NCBI GenBank assembly: GCA_015272515.1
Contig: JACYLN010000055.1
Coordinates: 1-38,101, forward strand
Direction: 5' to 3'
Length of the DNA stretch: 38,101 nt
From: Leptolyngbyaceae cyanobacterium C42_A2020_001
GTDB lineage: Bacteria > Cyanobacteriota > Cyanobacteriia > Leptolyngbyales > Leptolyngbyaceae
Under the pieces are notes generated by a model. It had not been told where the DNA came from. It searched no databases and was given only the letters and a program-made list of their open reading frames with translations. Positions 25,371 to 34,843 of this stretch are shown here, in pieces; position 1 is the stretch's first letter; every line of letters begins with the position of its first letter. A program made the position numbers and the translations under genes.

Positions 25371-26708
25371 TCACTTTGCCTGACTGCGGATCATCTCAAT
25401 CAGCCCTTCAATTCCGTCTACGGGCAAAGCGATCGCGTTCAATTTACTTGCCAGGTCATTCAAACTCATGTCATCGAGGAAGGTGGGTGAGTCGTGTTTG
25501 AGCATCACGGTTGGAATCAGAACGGCATCGCCCACATCTCTCCCTTGCAACGCCTGGAGAATGTCTTGCCCAGTGATTAAGCCTGTAACGGAGATGTCCT
25601 GTCCCCAATACTGGCTGGCGATCGCCACCATTTCCACAGTCAACCCCTTGACCTGGTTCAATCGCTGCAAAATCGGCTGAAATGCTTGTTCCACAGCACT
25701 TCCCACAATCCAGGTATAGCGACGGGGCGAGGATAATTGTTTGGGCAACTTTTTCGCCGCTTTCTGAAACTCTTTCAAAAATTGCCGAATCGAGCCAACG
25801 CCATTACCAATCTGCGGATAGTCTTCGTAGTGAGATTCAGGGGGTAAGTCTTGCCCCGCAATCAAAAACCACTCATCGGCTAACCAGGCAAAGGTAGAGC
25901 CAAACTGCTGCCGAAATGTCGTTTGCAGCGCCTGTACTTGGGTAATCACTTCCTGCGCTTTCTCTCGCGTCACAGGCACTAACTCATCCTCCAGTGGGCG
26001 AAATCGTGTCAAGCCCACTGGTACCACGGCAACCGATGCCACGGCGGGAATCTCTGCCTGATGAAACTGAGATAAATCCATCAGGGTTTGTGTCAGATGT
26101 TCACCATCATTGATGCCAGGACAGACGACGACCTGGGCATGAATTTGCAGTTGACGCTCTTGAAACCATTGCAGGTGACTTAGCAATTGTCCAGCACGGG
26201 AATTTTTGAGCAGGCGAGTCCGAATATCCGGCTCAGTGGCGTGAACAGAAACATAAAGCGGCGATAACCGCATTTGCTCAATCCGCTCCCATTCACGCTG
26301 AGTTAGGTTAGTGAGCGTGAGGTAACTGCCATAGAGGAAGCTCAAGCGGTAGTCATCATCTTTGAGGTAAAGGCTATCGCGCTTGCCGGGTGGTTGCTGG
26401 TCGATAAAGCAAAAGGGGCAGCGATTATTGCACTGAATCAAGCCATCAAAGAGTGCCGTTGCAAATTCCAGCCCCAAATCATCATCGTAGTCTTTCTCGA
26501 TTTCGACGTGATGGGTTTTACCTTTGGTGTCCAATACTTCCAGTTCCAGCACTTCATCCGCACACAGAAAGCGATAGTCGATCAGATCACGGGGGCGTTG
26601 CCCGTTAATTGCCACTAAGCGATCGCCCGCCTCAAACCCAACTTCTGCCGCGATCGAATTGGGTTCTACAGCGGTAATCAACGCAGGTTGGATCGAAGCT
26701 TCGCTCAT
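25371..26708 (-). CDS. PDZ/radical-SAM-like FeS protein of the DUF512 family (cyanobacterial type)
   Basis: A 445-residue protein of a conserved, uncharacterised family described as a putative FeS-containing cyanobacterial oxidoreductase. It begins with a PDZ-like segment (about residues 8-70, ITAVEPNSIAAEVGFEAGD), then a cysteine triad Cys93-x3-Cys97-x2-Cys100 (CNNRCPFCF), which is the radical-SAM spacing, followed by a TIM-barrel-like region (LYVSVHATEPDIRTRLL, VVVCPGINDG) and a DUF512 C-terminal part (about 245-440, ending near FLDDMSLNDLA). No substrate is known. The ATG at 26708 is chosen; a GTG at 26726 would add six residues and has an AGAAGG element close by. It is divergent from the giant kinase gene. 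Confidence 0.9.
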   Translation of the reverse strand: MSEASIQPALITAVEPNSIAAEVGFEAGDRLVAINGQRPRDLIDYRFLCADEVLELEVLDTKGKTHHVEIEKDYDDDLGLEFATALFDGLIQCNNRCPFCFIDQQPPGKRDSLYLKDDDYRLSFLYGSYLTLTNLTQREWERIEQMRLSPLYVSVHATEPDIRTRLLKNSRAGQLLSHLQWFQERQLQIHAQVVVCPGINDGEHLTQTLMDLSQFHQAEIPAVASVAVVPVGLTRFRPLEDELVPVTREKAQEVITQVQALQTTFRQQFGSTFAWLADEWFLIAGQDLPPESHYEDYPQIGNGVGSIRQFLKEFQKAAKKLPKQLSSPRRYTWIVGSAVEQAFQPILQRLNQVKGLTVEMVAIASQYWGQDISVTGLITGQDILQALQGRDVGDAVLIPTVMLKHDSPTFLDDMSLNDLASKLNAIALPVDGIEGLIEMIRSQAK

Positions 26709-27005
26709 GGGTGAACAAACTGACACACCCTTCTAATCTATCGCTTTCACAAGCCAGGGGATTGAGAAGTTCTCATCAGCAAGCCCATCAAAGCTGTTGT
26801 GCGATCGCGGTAAACGAGGTTTACACCAATGGTTGCAGCACTGCCAGGCAAATAAGTCGTCAATGGCTTCCCAATTCTTGTCAATCCGTTATCGTACTGC
26901 TCTGTGACCTTGAATTCTGTAGAAGTTTATAGTGCGATCGCTAACCTCATAGGGAATTTTAGAGTTTATGAAATTGAATTGGGTTCACATCACTCACCCA
27001 CACCT
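26709..27005. promoter_or_regulatory. divergent intergenic region before the giant kinase
   Basis: A spacer of 297 bases between two divergent genes must hold both promoters. A HIP1-type GCGATCGC lies near 26804 and 26935. An in-frame GTG at 26904 would extend the kinase by 34 residues (through LIGNFRVYEIELGSHH), but the kinase domain begins well after the ATG at 27006. I see no clear operator or riboswitch. Confidence 0.4.
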
Positions 27006-30000
27006 ATGAAACCTGCTGTAAATACCTCTTTTCGTGCTCCTGCTGCGATCGCTGGCTATACCATTGTCGAACAACTGTATCTCGGTTCTCGAACGGTTGT
27101 ATACCGAGCCGTGCAAGCGAACTCGCAGCATCCAGTGGTGATTAAGGTGTTGCGGCGCGACTATCCAACCTTCAGCGAATTAGTTCAGTTTCGCAATCAG
27201 TACACGATCGCTAAAAATCTTAACATTCCAGGAATCGTTCAGCCGTTGAGTCTGGAATCTGTGGGCGGCGGCTATGCGCTGGTGATGGAAGATTGGGGTG
27301 GAGTGGCGTTGAGCAAGTACACGAAGCAACCGTTGTTAGATGGGACGCAGGTGTTAGCGATCGCCCTTCAACTCGCCGATATTCTCCACGATCTGAGTCA
27401 GTATCGCGTGGTGCATAAAGATCTCAAGCCTGCCAATATTCTGATTCATCCTGAGACGAAACAGGTCAAACTGATTGACTTCAGTATTGCCTCGCTGTTG
27501 CCCAAAGAAACCCAGGAGATTCAGAATCCTAACGGGCTGGAGGGAACCCTGGCTTATCTATCGCCAGAGCAGACCGGACGCATGAATCGGGGAATCGACT
27601 ATCGCAGCGATTTTTACTCATTAGGCGTAACGTTGTTTGAACTACTCACTGGACAGTTACCCTTCCAGTCTTCTGACCCGATGGAATTGGTGCATTGTCA
27701 CCTGGCACAACAGCCCCCTTCCGTGTGCGATGTCAATCCAGACTTACCCTTAATGCTGGGCGAGATCATCCGCAAACTCATGGCGAAGAATGCTGAGAAC
27801 CGCTACCAAAGTGCTTTAGGACTAAAGCACGACCTGATGAAATGTCAGGAAGAGTGGCACATCATGGGTAAACACGCCTGGTTTGAGTTGGGGCAGCGGG
27901 ATGTGTGCGATCGCTTCCTGATTCCGGAAAAACTCTACGGACGGGAGGCAGAGGTGCAAACCCTGCTGGAGGCATTTGGACGAGTCGCCAACGGTGCGTC
28001 TGAATTGCTGCTGGTGGCAGGCTTCTCAGGCATTGGCAAAACTGCTGTTGTAAACGAAGTGCATAAGCCGATCGTCCGCTGGAACGGTTACTTTATCAAG
28101 GGTAAGTATGACCAGTTTCAGCGCAATATTCCCTTTTCTGCCTTTGTCCAGGCGTTTCGCGACCTGATGGGACAATTGCTGAGTGAAAGTGATGAGCAAT
28201 TGGCGCAGTGGCAAGCCAAAATCCTGGCGGCGGTAGGCGAGAACGGGCACGTGTTGATTGAGGTGATTCCAGAACTGGAGCAGATCATCGGCAAGCAACC
28301 GCCCGCCCCCGAACTCTCTGGCAGTGAGGCTCAGAACCGCTTCAACTTGCTGTTTCAGAAGTTTGTCCAGGTGTTTGCTACCCCAGAGCATCCGTTAGTG
28401 ATCTTCCTTGATGACTTGCAGTGGGCTGATTCTGCGTCGCTCAACCTGATGCAACTGCTGATGAGTGGCAGCGATTGCGGCTATCTCTTCATTATTGGAG
28501 CATATCGGGATAACGAAGTGTTTGCGGCTCATCCCTTGATGCTGACGCTGAATGACATCCAAAAAAAACAGGCGATCGTCAACACGCTAACTCTAGCGCC
28601 CTTGAGCCAATCGGATATCAATCATCTAATTGCAGACACTCTCAGTTGTGCGCTCGATCTTGCCTTGCCGCTGACAGAGTTGGTGTATCAAAAAACCAAA
28701 GGCAATCCCTTTTTCACTACTCAGTTTCTCAAGGCGCTACACGAAGACAAGTTGATTACCTTTAATTGGGTAACAGGTTCCTGGCAGTGTGATGTAGCGC
28801 AGGTGCGATCGCTCTCCCTCACCGATGATGTTGTAGAGTTTATGGCGCTTCAGCTCCAGAAATTGCCTGCTGAAACCCAGCGGATGCTGAAGCTGGCTGC
28901 CTGTATCGGAGCGCAGTTCGATCTGGAAACCCTGACAATCGTTTCAGAACAATCACATGAAGAAACGGCTGCACAGCTATGGAAAGCCTTGCAGGAAGGG
29001 TTTATTTTGCCTACTAGCCAGGTTTACAAGTTTTATCAAGACTCGTCATTGGTTACTGGTCATTCGTCATTGGTAGAAAAACAAATAACGAATGACAACG
29101 GACACGTGACAGTTTCCTACAAGTTTTTACACGATCGAGTTCAACAGGCGGCCTACTCACTCATCCCAACAGCCCAGAAAAAAGCAGCCCACCTCAAAAT
29201 TGGACAATTACTGCTGCAAAACACTGCGTCTGAAGCCATTGAAACGAGCATTTTTGATATTGTCGGTCAGTTAAATCAGGGAATTGAAATCCTCACCGAG
29301 CAACCAGAAAAAACTGAAATCGCCCAACTCAATCTGGTCGCTGGGAGAAAAGCAAAAGTTTCTACTGCTTATAAAGCAGCCGCTGAGTACTTTGCGATAG
29401 GCGTTCAGTTGTTGCCCGAAAATGGCTGGGAAACTCACTATAAACTTACCTTTGGACTTTATCGAGAACAGGCAGAGTGCGAATATCTGACGGGTAACCT
29501 CAATGCAGCAGAGAATCTGTTTGATCTCGCATTGAATCAGGCTCAAGACAAGTTTGATAAAGCCGATATTTACGCCATCCAGATGTACTTAAAAATGACC
29601 CAGGGCGAAAATATCCAGGCTGGTTTTGAAGCTGGACTGAAAGGGCTGAGCATTATGGGAATGCATCTGCCGCTCACGGTTGAAGAACAGCAAGTTGCCA
29701 TTAATAGTGAACTAAAAGAAATTCGCACTAAACTTGAAGCGGCCAATCCTGCAGATTTGTTTAATCAACCTGAGATGACCGAACCGATTAAAAAGGTTTG
29801 CATGAGTCTTTTAGCGGATCTGTGGGCAGCAGCATACATGGGAGGACATCAATACCTTTCGCATCTCAGTATGCTGTTAATGGTTAACACCTCATTAACT
29901 CATGGCAATGCTGAAAGCTCTGGGTTTGCTTACTGCCTTTATGGAATGAGCCTGGCAAATCAAGGAGACTATCAAACAGCCTATGAGTTTGGCACGTTAG

Positions 30001-32918
30001 CCCTGAAGCTCGATCGCCATTTCAATAGCACCAAATTCATCTATAAGACCAACAACATTTTTGCTCACACGATCAATCCCTACAGCCAACCTTTGAAAAC
30101 GAACTTACCCGTATCCCGGCAATCTTATCAAACCAGCCAGGAGGGTGGAGATGTGGTGTTTGGTGTTTGGGCAGTTTCGTTTCTCATCTGGGCCATGTTG
30201 GTGAAGGGCGATCACCTGTCTGATGTGTATGCTGAAACAGAAAAGTATCTGAATTACGTGCAGCAGGTAAACGATGTCAATATGCTGTATGCGTTCACAT
30301 TACAGCGACAGTTTCTCTTAAACCTGCAAGACCCCTCTCAGCCCACCGATTTGCTGGATGATCAGAATCACAATGACCGGGATGAGTCCGGCATTCCCCA
30401 CATTGAGATCTGGCGACAAAAGAGGAATTTTGAGCATGGAATTAACTGGTATTGCTTCCTCAAACTACAACTCTCGTACCTGTATGGGCGATATGAGGAG
30501 GCGATCGCAGCCGCAAATGAGGCGGAGCCAACCCTGCCCTCTAATGCGGGCTTTTTCCCAATTATTCAATACTATTTCTACTACCCGCTGAGTTTGGCAG
30601 CCCTCTATCCCACTGCTAACTCAGCAGAGAAAAATCAGTATTGGAAGATTTTGCAACAGCATCAGCAGACGGTTAAAAAATGGGCCAATCATTGCCCAGA
30701 GAACTTTTTGCATCGGTATCTGTTGCTCTCGGCTGAAATGGCACGCCTGACTGGCAATTATGCAGAGGCGATCGAGGGGTACGATCGAGCGATCGCCGCC
30801 GCCAAAGCGAACGAATATATCCACGAAGCAGCCCTTGCTAACGAACTCGCCGCTAAGTTTTATCTCAATTGGGGCAAGGAACGGATTGCCCAAGACTATG
30901 TGATCGAAGCTTACTATGGGTATGCCCGCTGGGGAGCCAAAGCTAAAGTTGCTGACCTGGAAACCCGCTACCCGAAACTGTTGGCACCCATTCTGCAACA
31001 AACTCGCACGCCTCTCTCGGTTAACGAAACCGTCTTTGCTGCTGGAGCAGTAGTCTCCAGCAGTTCCTCTTCCAGCGTTTCCGATTCGCTGGATCTGGCG
31101 GCGATTCTCAAAGCGTCTCAAACCCTCTCCAGGGAAATAGAACTCGATAAATTTCTGGCATCGCTGCTTTGTATCGTCATGGAAGGTGCAGGAGCGAACA
31201 GATGTGTCCTGCTGCTGCTGCGAGACAATCACCTGCTAATCAAAGGGTCAATGATGGCGGGAGCAGAGCCAGTTGTCTTGCAGCAGCTTCCCATTGAAGA
31301 GAGCCAGAACATTCCCCTGAAGCTGATTTACAAGGTCAAGCATGACCAACAAACCGTCGTACTGGTCGATGCCAGTGCTGATCCAACTCTTGCCAACGAT
31401 CCGTATGTTGCTCGTCAGCAACCGAAGAGTATTTTGTGCAGCCCAATCTTGCATCAAGGCAAGTTGATGGGTATTTTATATCTCGAAAATAGTTCAGTAA
31501 TAGGGGCATTTACTGCCGATCGCGTTGAGTTGCTCAATCTGCTCTGTGCTCAAACCGCCATCTCGTTAGAAAATGCTCGACTGTATGAGCGATCTCAACA
31601 ATATGCCCAGAAGCTAGAGCAGTCACTACAGCAATTGCGGGCTAGCGAAACCCGGTTTCAGAAGCTTGCCAATAATGTACCGGGCTTGATTTATCAAATT
31701 CAGATTGAAGCTGATGGTTCTGCTTCCATTCCTTTTGTCAGTTCTGGTTGTCAAACGCTCTATGAGGTGTCTGCCGAGGATTTGATGTCTGGAAAATGCA
31801 GCCTGCGTGACTTTGAACATCCCGACGATCGAGTGGAGAATTTACAGGCAACGATCGAGTCGGCGCAAGCACTCACCCCATTTCATCATGAGTGGCGAAT
31901 TATTACTCCTAATGGGAATCTGAAGTGGGTCAAAGCGGCCTCTCAACCAGACTCGAGAGAAGATGGAAAGGTTGTTTGGGATGGAATATTGATTGATATT
32001 ACCGATCGCAAAATTGCTGAGCAAGCTTTGGAACAAAAGACCCAGGATTTAGAGAAGGCTTTGAAAGATTTACAAAACACTCAGTTACAGCTTGTGCAGA
32101 GTGAAAAGATGTCGGCATTGGGGAATCTGGTGGCAGGGGTAGCACACGAGATTAATAATCCGGTTGGCTTTATTGCAGGCAACTTACAGCCTGCCTTCGA
32201 TTACATTCGAGATGTTTTTGGGCTACTGGAGTTATATCAGCAGGAATGTCCCAATCCCAGTCCTCTGATTCAACAAAAAATGGACGCGATCGATCTAGAG
32301 TATATCCGGGAAGACCTGCCAAAGCTAATCGACTCGATGAAACTGGGGGTCGATCGCATCCGCAGCATTAGCACCAGTTTAAGAACCTTTTCCAGAGCCG
32401 ACAAAGACTACAAAGTATTGTTCAACCTTCATGAAGGCATCGAGAGCACGATTCTGATTCTCAAACACAGATTGAAGGCAAATGACGATCGCCCTGCGAT
32501 TGAAGTTGTCACGAATTATGGCAGTATTCCTGCACTCAAGTGTTTTCCTGGTCAACTCAATCAGGTATTTATGAACATCATGGCGAATGCGATCGATGTC
32601 TTTGATGAAGCAGCACAACAGGCAACATTCGCTCAGCTGCAGACCAAGCCTCAGACCATCACCATTCAAACGGCACTGACACCATCAAATGCGATCGAAA
32701 TTCGGATTAGCGACAACGGGAAAGGGATGTCACAGGAGGTTAAAGCAAGAATCTTTGACCATTTGTTTACGACAAAAGAAGTCGGGAAAGGAACAGGATT
32801 GGGATTGGCGATCGCGCGTCAAATTATCGTCGAAAAGCATGGAGGCAGCCTGGAGGTTCAGTCTGAGGTGGGTCAGGGTACTGAGTTCTGCATTCAGTTG
32901 CCGCTGATTGTTAAGTAG
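27006..32918 (+). CDS. giant Ser/Thr kinase - AAA ATPase - GAF - PAS - histidine kinase
   Basis: A 1970-residue cytoplasmic signalling protein of the trifunctional type common in filamentous cyanobacteria. Order: Ser/Thr kinase (about 15-280; Lys47 in VIKVLRR, HKDLKPAN at 137-144, metal motif DFS at 158-160 instead of DFG); AAA-type ATPase (about 310-660; Walker A GFSGIGKT, Lys345; Walker B VIFLDDLQW at 465-473); a helical TPR-like region (about 770-1330); serine-rich linker; GAF (about 1360-1525); coiled coil; PAS (about 1550-1670); HisKA with His1714 (GVAHEINNPVGF); HATPase with DNGKGM and GKGTGLGLAIA. An unusual insertion of about 24 residues derived from an interspersed repeat lies near residue 680. 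ATG at 27006 is preferred to GTG at 26904. No response regulator is adjacent. Confidence 0.93.
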   Translation: MKPAVNTSFRAPAAIAGYTIVEQLYLGSRTVVYRAVQANSQHPVVIKVLRRDYPTFSELVQFRNQYTIAKNLNIPGIVQPLSLESVGGGYALVMEDWGGVALSKYTKQPLLDGTQVLAIALQLADILHDLSQYRVVHKDLKPANILIHPETKQVKLIDFSIASLLPKETQEIQNPNGLEGTLAYLSPEQTGRMNRGIDYRSDFYSLGVTLFELLTGQLPFQSSDPMELVHCHLAQQPPSVCDVNPDLPLMLGEIIRKLMAKNAENRYQSALGLKHDLMKCQEEWHIMGKHAWFELGQRDVCDRFLIPEKLYGREAEVQTLLEAFGRVANGASELLLVAGFSGIGKTAVVNEVHKPIVRWNGYFIKGKYDQFQRNIPFSAFVQAFRDLMGQLLSESDEQLAQWQAKILAAVGENGHVLIEVIPELEQIIGKQPPAPELSGSEAQNRFNLLFQKFVQVFATPEHPLVIFLDDLQWADSASLNLMQLLMSGSDCGYLFIIGAYRDNEVFAAHPLMLTLNDIQKKQAIVNTLTLAPLSQSDINHLIADTLSCALDLALPLTELVYQKTKGNPFFTTQFLKALHEDKLITFNWVTGSWQCDVAQVRSLSLTDDVVEFMALQLQKLPAETQRMLKLAACIGAQFDLETLTIVSEQSHEETAAQLWKALQEGFILPTSQVYKFYQDSSLVTGHSSLVEKQITNDNGHVTVSYKFLHDRVQQAAYSLIPTAQKKAAHLKIGQLLLQNTASEAIETSIFDIVGQLNQGIEILTEQPEKTEIAQLNLVAGRKAKVSTAYKAAAEYFAIGVQLLPENGWETHYKLTFGLYREQAECEYLTGNLNAAENLFDLALNQAQDKFDKADIYAIQMYLKMTQGENIQAGFEAGLKGLSIMGMHLPLTVEEQQVAINSELKEIRTKLEAANPADLFNQPEMTEPIKKVCMSLLADLWAAAYMGGHQYLSHLSMLLMVNTSLTHGNAESSGFAYCLYGMSLANQGDYQTAYEFGTLALKLDRHFNSTKFIYKTNNIFAHTINPYSQPLKTNLPVSRQSYQTSQEGGDVVFGVWAVSFLIWAMLVKGDHLSDVYAETEKYLNYVQQVNDVNMLYAFTLQRQFLLNLQDPSQPTDLLDDQNHNDRDESGIPHIEIWRQKRNFEHGINWYCFLKLQLSYLYGRYEEAIAAANEAEPTLPSNAGFFPIIQYYFYYPLSLAALYPTANSAEKNQYWKILQQHQQTVKKWANHCPENFLHRYLLLSAEMARLTGNYAEAIEGYDRAIAAAKANEYIHEAALANELAAKFYLNWGKERIAQDYVIEAYYGYARWGAKAKVADLETRYPKLLAPILQQTRTPLSVNETVFAAGAVVSSSSSSSVSDSLDLAAILKASQTLSREIELDKFLASLLCIVMEGAGANRCVLLLLRDNHLLIKGSMMAGAEPVVLQQLPIEESQNIPLKLIYKVKHDQQTVVLVDASADPTLANDPYVARQQPKSILCSPILHQGKLMGILYLENSSVIGAFTADRVELLNLLCAQTAISLENARLYERSQQYAQKLEQSLQQLRASETRFQKLANNVPGLIYQIQIEADGSASIPFVSSGCQTLYEVSAEDLMSGKCSLRDFEHPDDRVENLQATIESAQALTPFHHEWRIITPNGNLKWVKAASQPDSREDGKVVWDGILIDITDRKIAEQALEQKTQDLEKALKDLQNTQLQLVQSEKMSALGNLVAGVAHEINNPVGFIAGNLQPAFDYIRDVFGLLELYQQECPNPSPLIQQKMDAIDLEYIREDLPKLIDSMKLGVDRIRSISTSLRTFSRADKDYKVLFNLHEGIESTILILKHRLKANDDRPAIEVVTNYGSIPALKCFPGQLNQVFMNIMANAIDVFDEAAQQATFAQLQTKPQTITIQTALTPSNAIEIRISDNGKGMSQEVKARIFDHLFTTKEVGKGTGLGLAIARQIIVEKHGGSLEVQSEVGQGTEFCIQLPLIVK
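29040..29110 (+). repeat. interspersed repeat hairpin inside the giant kinase coding region
   Basis: GTCATTCGTCATT (29059-29071) and AATAACGAATGAC (29084-29096) form an inverted repeat with one mismatch and a 12-base loop; GTCATTGG copies flank the left arm. The wording (GTCATT repeated, then AACGAATGACAACGGAC) is that of short intergenic repeats of filamentous cyanobacteria. Here it is translated in frame as SSLVTGHSSLVEKQITNDNG, between a conserved VYKFY segment and the conserved VSYKFLHDRVQQAAY segment. Confidence 0.7.
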
Positions 32919-33002
32919 CTGTGTCAGGTAGACAGAGTTTTGCGTGAGCGGTTTAAAGCGATCGCCACATCCACTATTTACGATGCGTCCCTCAATCGAC
33001 AA

Positions 33003-33923
33003 CTAACCGCCAACTGGTTTCCAGCCAGCGGTGATCGCGCCCAGAATTACTGCCCCAAAAGCTAGTCGGTACCAGACGAAGATCCAGGTGCTTTGGCGTT
33101 GCAGGTAGCGCAGCAACCAGGCGATGGAAAGGTAGGAAAAAATGAAGGTGGAAATAATGCCGATCAGGAGCGGAATTAAGCTCTCAATGTTGCCGATCGC
33201 TTTGGTGGATTGGTAAAGAGTCGCAATCGTCAGGGTAGGAATGCCAAGCAAGAATGAGAAGCGTGCGGCAGTGGTGCGCTGCAACCCCAAAAATAAGGCT
33301 GCGGTAAGGGTGGAACCGGAGCGAGACACCCCTGGAATCAGCGCTAAGGTTTGCCCCAAGCCGACGAGAACTCCATCCTTAATTTCCAGAGATTCAAAGC
33401 CCCGCTTGCGCGTCCCGATTTTTTCTGCCAAACCCAGCAACAGCGCCATGACAATCGACACGATCGCAATTACTAAAGGACTTTCGGGAATGAAATCTTT
33501 GAGCAGAAAGCCGATAATCAAAGCGGGCAGCGTCCCAACCGCAATGCCCACAAAAATCTTCCACTCTTCCCGGGTCCAATCTTTTTGCTGAAATGCCTGC
33601 CACGCTCCCGAAAAAATTTGTTGTAAATCAGACCAGAAGTACCACACCACCGCAATCACACTGCCGAACTGAATCGCGTCTACAAAGTACTTCTGTTGCT
33701 GCCAGCCAAACACATCTCGAAAGATAATCAGGTGCGCCGTGCTACTGATAGGCAAAAACTCAGTAATTCCCTGCACTAAGCCGAGAACCGCTGCCTGGAG
33801 CGATCCTTGTAAAACTCCCACTGTGGAGGAATTGGTAGATGCCTCTATAACAGTTAGTACAGGAACGTTGACTCCTTTGCAAGGGAGCCAACCAAGCATT
33901 TCTAAAGGGATAGGAAGAGGCAA
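33003..33923 (-). CDS. uppP: undecaprenyl-diphosphatase UppP/BacA
   Basis: Integral membrane enzyme that recycles undecaprenyl diphosphate to the monophosphate carrier for cell-wall synthesis. The 306-residue protein contains both signature regions: GITEFLPISSTAHL (about residues 52-65, with Glu and the SST) and PGVSRSGST (about 199-207, with the catalytic-site Arg). About eight membrane helices follow the family pattern. The N-terminus (MPLPIPLEMLGWLPCKGVN) is longer than usual by about 30 residues, so an internal start (GTG or TTG) is possible. It converges on the giant kinase gene (84-base gap without a clear terminator). Confidence 0.94.
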   Translation of the reverse strand: MPLPIPLEMLGWLPCKGVNVPVLTVIEASTNSSTVGVLQGSLQAAVLGLVQGITEFLPISSTAHLIIFRDVFGWQQQKYFVDAIQFGSVIAVVWYFWSDLQQIFSGAWQAFQQKDWTREEWKIFVGIAVGTLPALIIGFLLKDFIPESPLVIAIVSIVMALLLGLAEKIGTRKRGFESLEIKDGVLVGLGQTLALIPGVSRSGSTLTAALFLGLQRTTAARFSFLLGIPTLTIATLYQSTKAIGNIESLIPLLIGIISTFIFSYLSIAWLLRYLQRQSTWIFVWYRLAFGAVILGAITAGWKPVGG

Positions 33924-33926
33924 AGG

Positions 33927-33959
33927 TAGCTACTCCAGATGCGACATTTCTCGTAGCTA
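33927..33959. other. inverted repeat upstream of uppP
   Basis: TAGCTAC (33927-33933) and GTAGCTA (33953-33959) are perfect inverted repeats separated by 19 bases, directly before the uppP start (33923, minus strand). It could be an operator or a leader stem; the evidence is the symmetry and position only. Confidence 0.25.
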
Positions 33960-34000
33960 GTATGGCATCTGTTCATGGTTGGTTTGTCATCTATTCACGC

Positions 34001-34006
34001 TATAAT
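34001..34006 (+). promoter_or_regulatory. candidate -10 box upstream of the DUF3120 gene
   Basis: A perfect TATAAT occurs 100 bases before the DUF3120 start in an AT-rich stretch. The best -35 candidates are weak: TTGGTT at 33979-33984 with a 16-base spacer, or TTGTCA at 33984-33989 with an 11-base spacer. Immediately downstream is GCCCCCTGGGGGGA, a short GC-rich palindrome. Confidence 0.4.
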
Positions 34007-34105
34007 CATACGAGATGCCCCCTGGGGGGATTTCTAGACTTGATTGTTCTGTTAAATAAAGTAAAGTAAATAAGAAGTATTAACATTCATTCATACTTAA
34101 AGCCA

Positions 34106-34843
34106 TTGGTTTCCTACACGCCTGCTACTCCCTCAAGCTACGCTGCTGAGTCTACTGTTTATTCATCAGACGCTTCTGCGATCGCTTCACCAACGCAGTT
34201 GCCGGTTGAACAGCGTCATGCATGGATATTTGCCTCAGCACTATTTCTCGTGTCTGTTCCGGTGTTTGTTCAGGCTCCGCTGGTTCGCAACTTTCCCGTT
34301 TTCAGCCTGCTAATCACCGTTGGGTTTCTCATTTTGGCGCAGCGGTTAAATCAACAACCCCACACTCAGGTTTGGGGCGATTTGTTGGTTGGCTTTACAT
34401 GGACATGGGTGGCAGGGTCTGTGTATTGGGGATGGATGCGGTGGGAGCCGTTTTTGCACCTTCCTGTAGAATCCGTTGGACTGCCCTTTGCCTTTTGGGG
34501 CATTTGGAAAGGTAGGGGAAAGATTGGTAATTTCTTTTATTTGGGATCCTTACTGGGAACAGTTGTTACAGATATTTTCTTCTACCTGGTAGATTTGATT
34601 CCTTTTTGGCGCAAACTAATGGTGGTCGATGAAGCATCTGCACGACCAATCTTTCAGGGCGCGATCGCTCAAATTCAAACATCCTGGGGAATTAGCTGGG
34701 CTATTATACTAGCAAGCTTTCTTCTGGTCGTTGGAATGTTACCTCTCTGCTCTCAGAAATTACACTGGTGGGCATTCAGTGGTGCAGTTTTGAGTACCAT
34801 TTTGGTGGACGGTTTGTTCTGGCTGGCGGCATGTGCGGCTTAG
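34106..34843 (+). CDS. DUF3120 integral membrane protein
   Basis: A 245-residue membrane protein of the cyanobacterial DUF3120 family, function unknown. After a Ser/Ala/Thr-rich N-terminus (about 1-35) come about six hydrophobic helices. Recognisable family segments are SVPVFVQAPLVRNFP (about 50-64), GDLLVGFTWTWVAGSVYWGWMRWEPFLHLPVE (about 91-122 in two pieces), GIWKGRGKIGNFFYLGSL and DIFFYLVDLIPFWR. Start: an in-frame TAA at 34097-34099 leaves TTG at 34106 as the only start that keeps the whole N-terminus, so a TTG start is likely. It stands alone on the plus strand between uppP and the adenylate cyclase gene. Confidence 0.85.
   Translation: MVSYTPATPSSYAAESTVYSSDASAIASPTQLPVEQRHAWIFASALFLVSVPVFVQAPLVRNFPVFSLLITVGFLILAQRLNQQPHTQVWGDLLVGFTWTWVAGSVYWGWMRWEPFLHLPVESVGLPFAFWGIWKGRGKIGNFFYLGSLLGTVVTDIFFYLVDLIPFWRKLMVVDEASARPIFQGAIAQIQTSWGISWAIILASFLLVVGMLPLCSQKLHWWAFSGAVLSTILVDGLFWLAACAA

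Noticed and set aside
30621-31232. 203-codon ORF antisense to the giant kinase
   Set aside because: It mirrors codon usage of the sense gene and has no recognisable features; the sense frame is a well supported protein.
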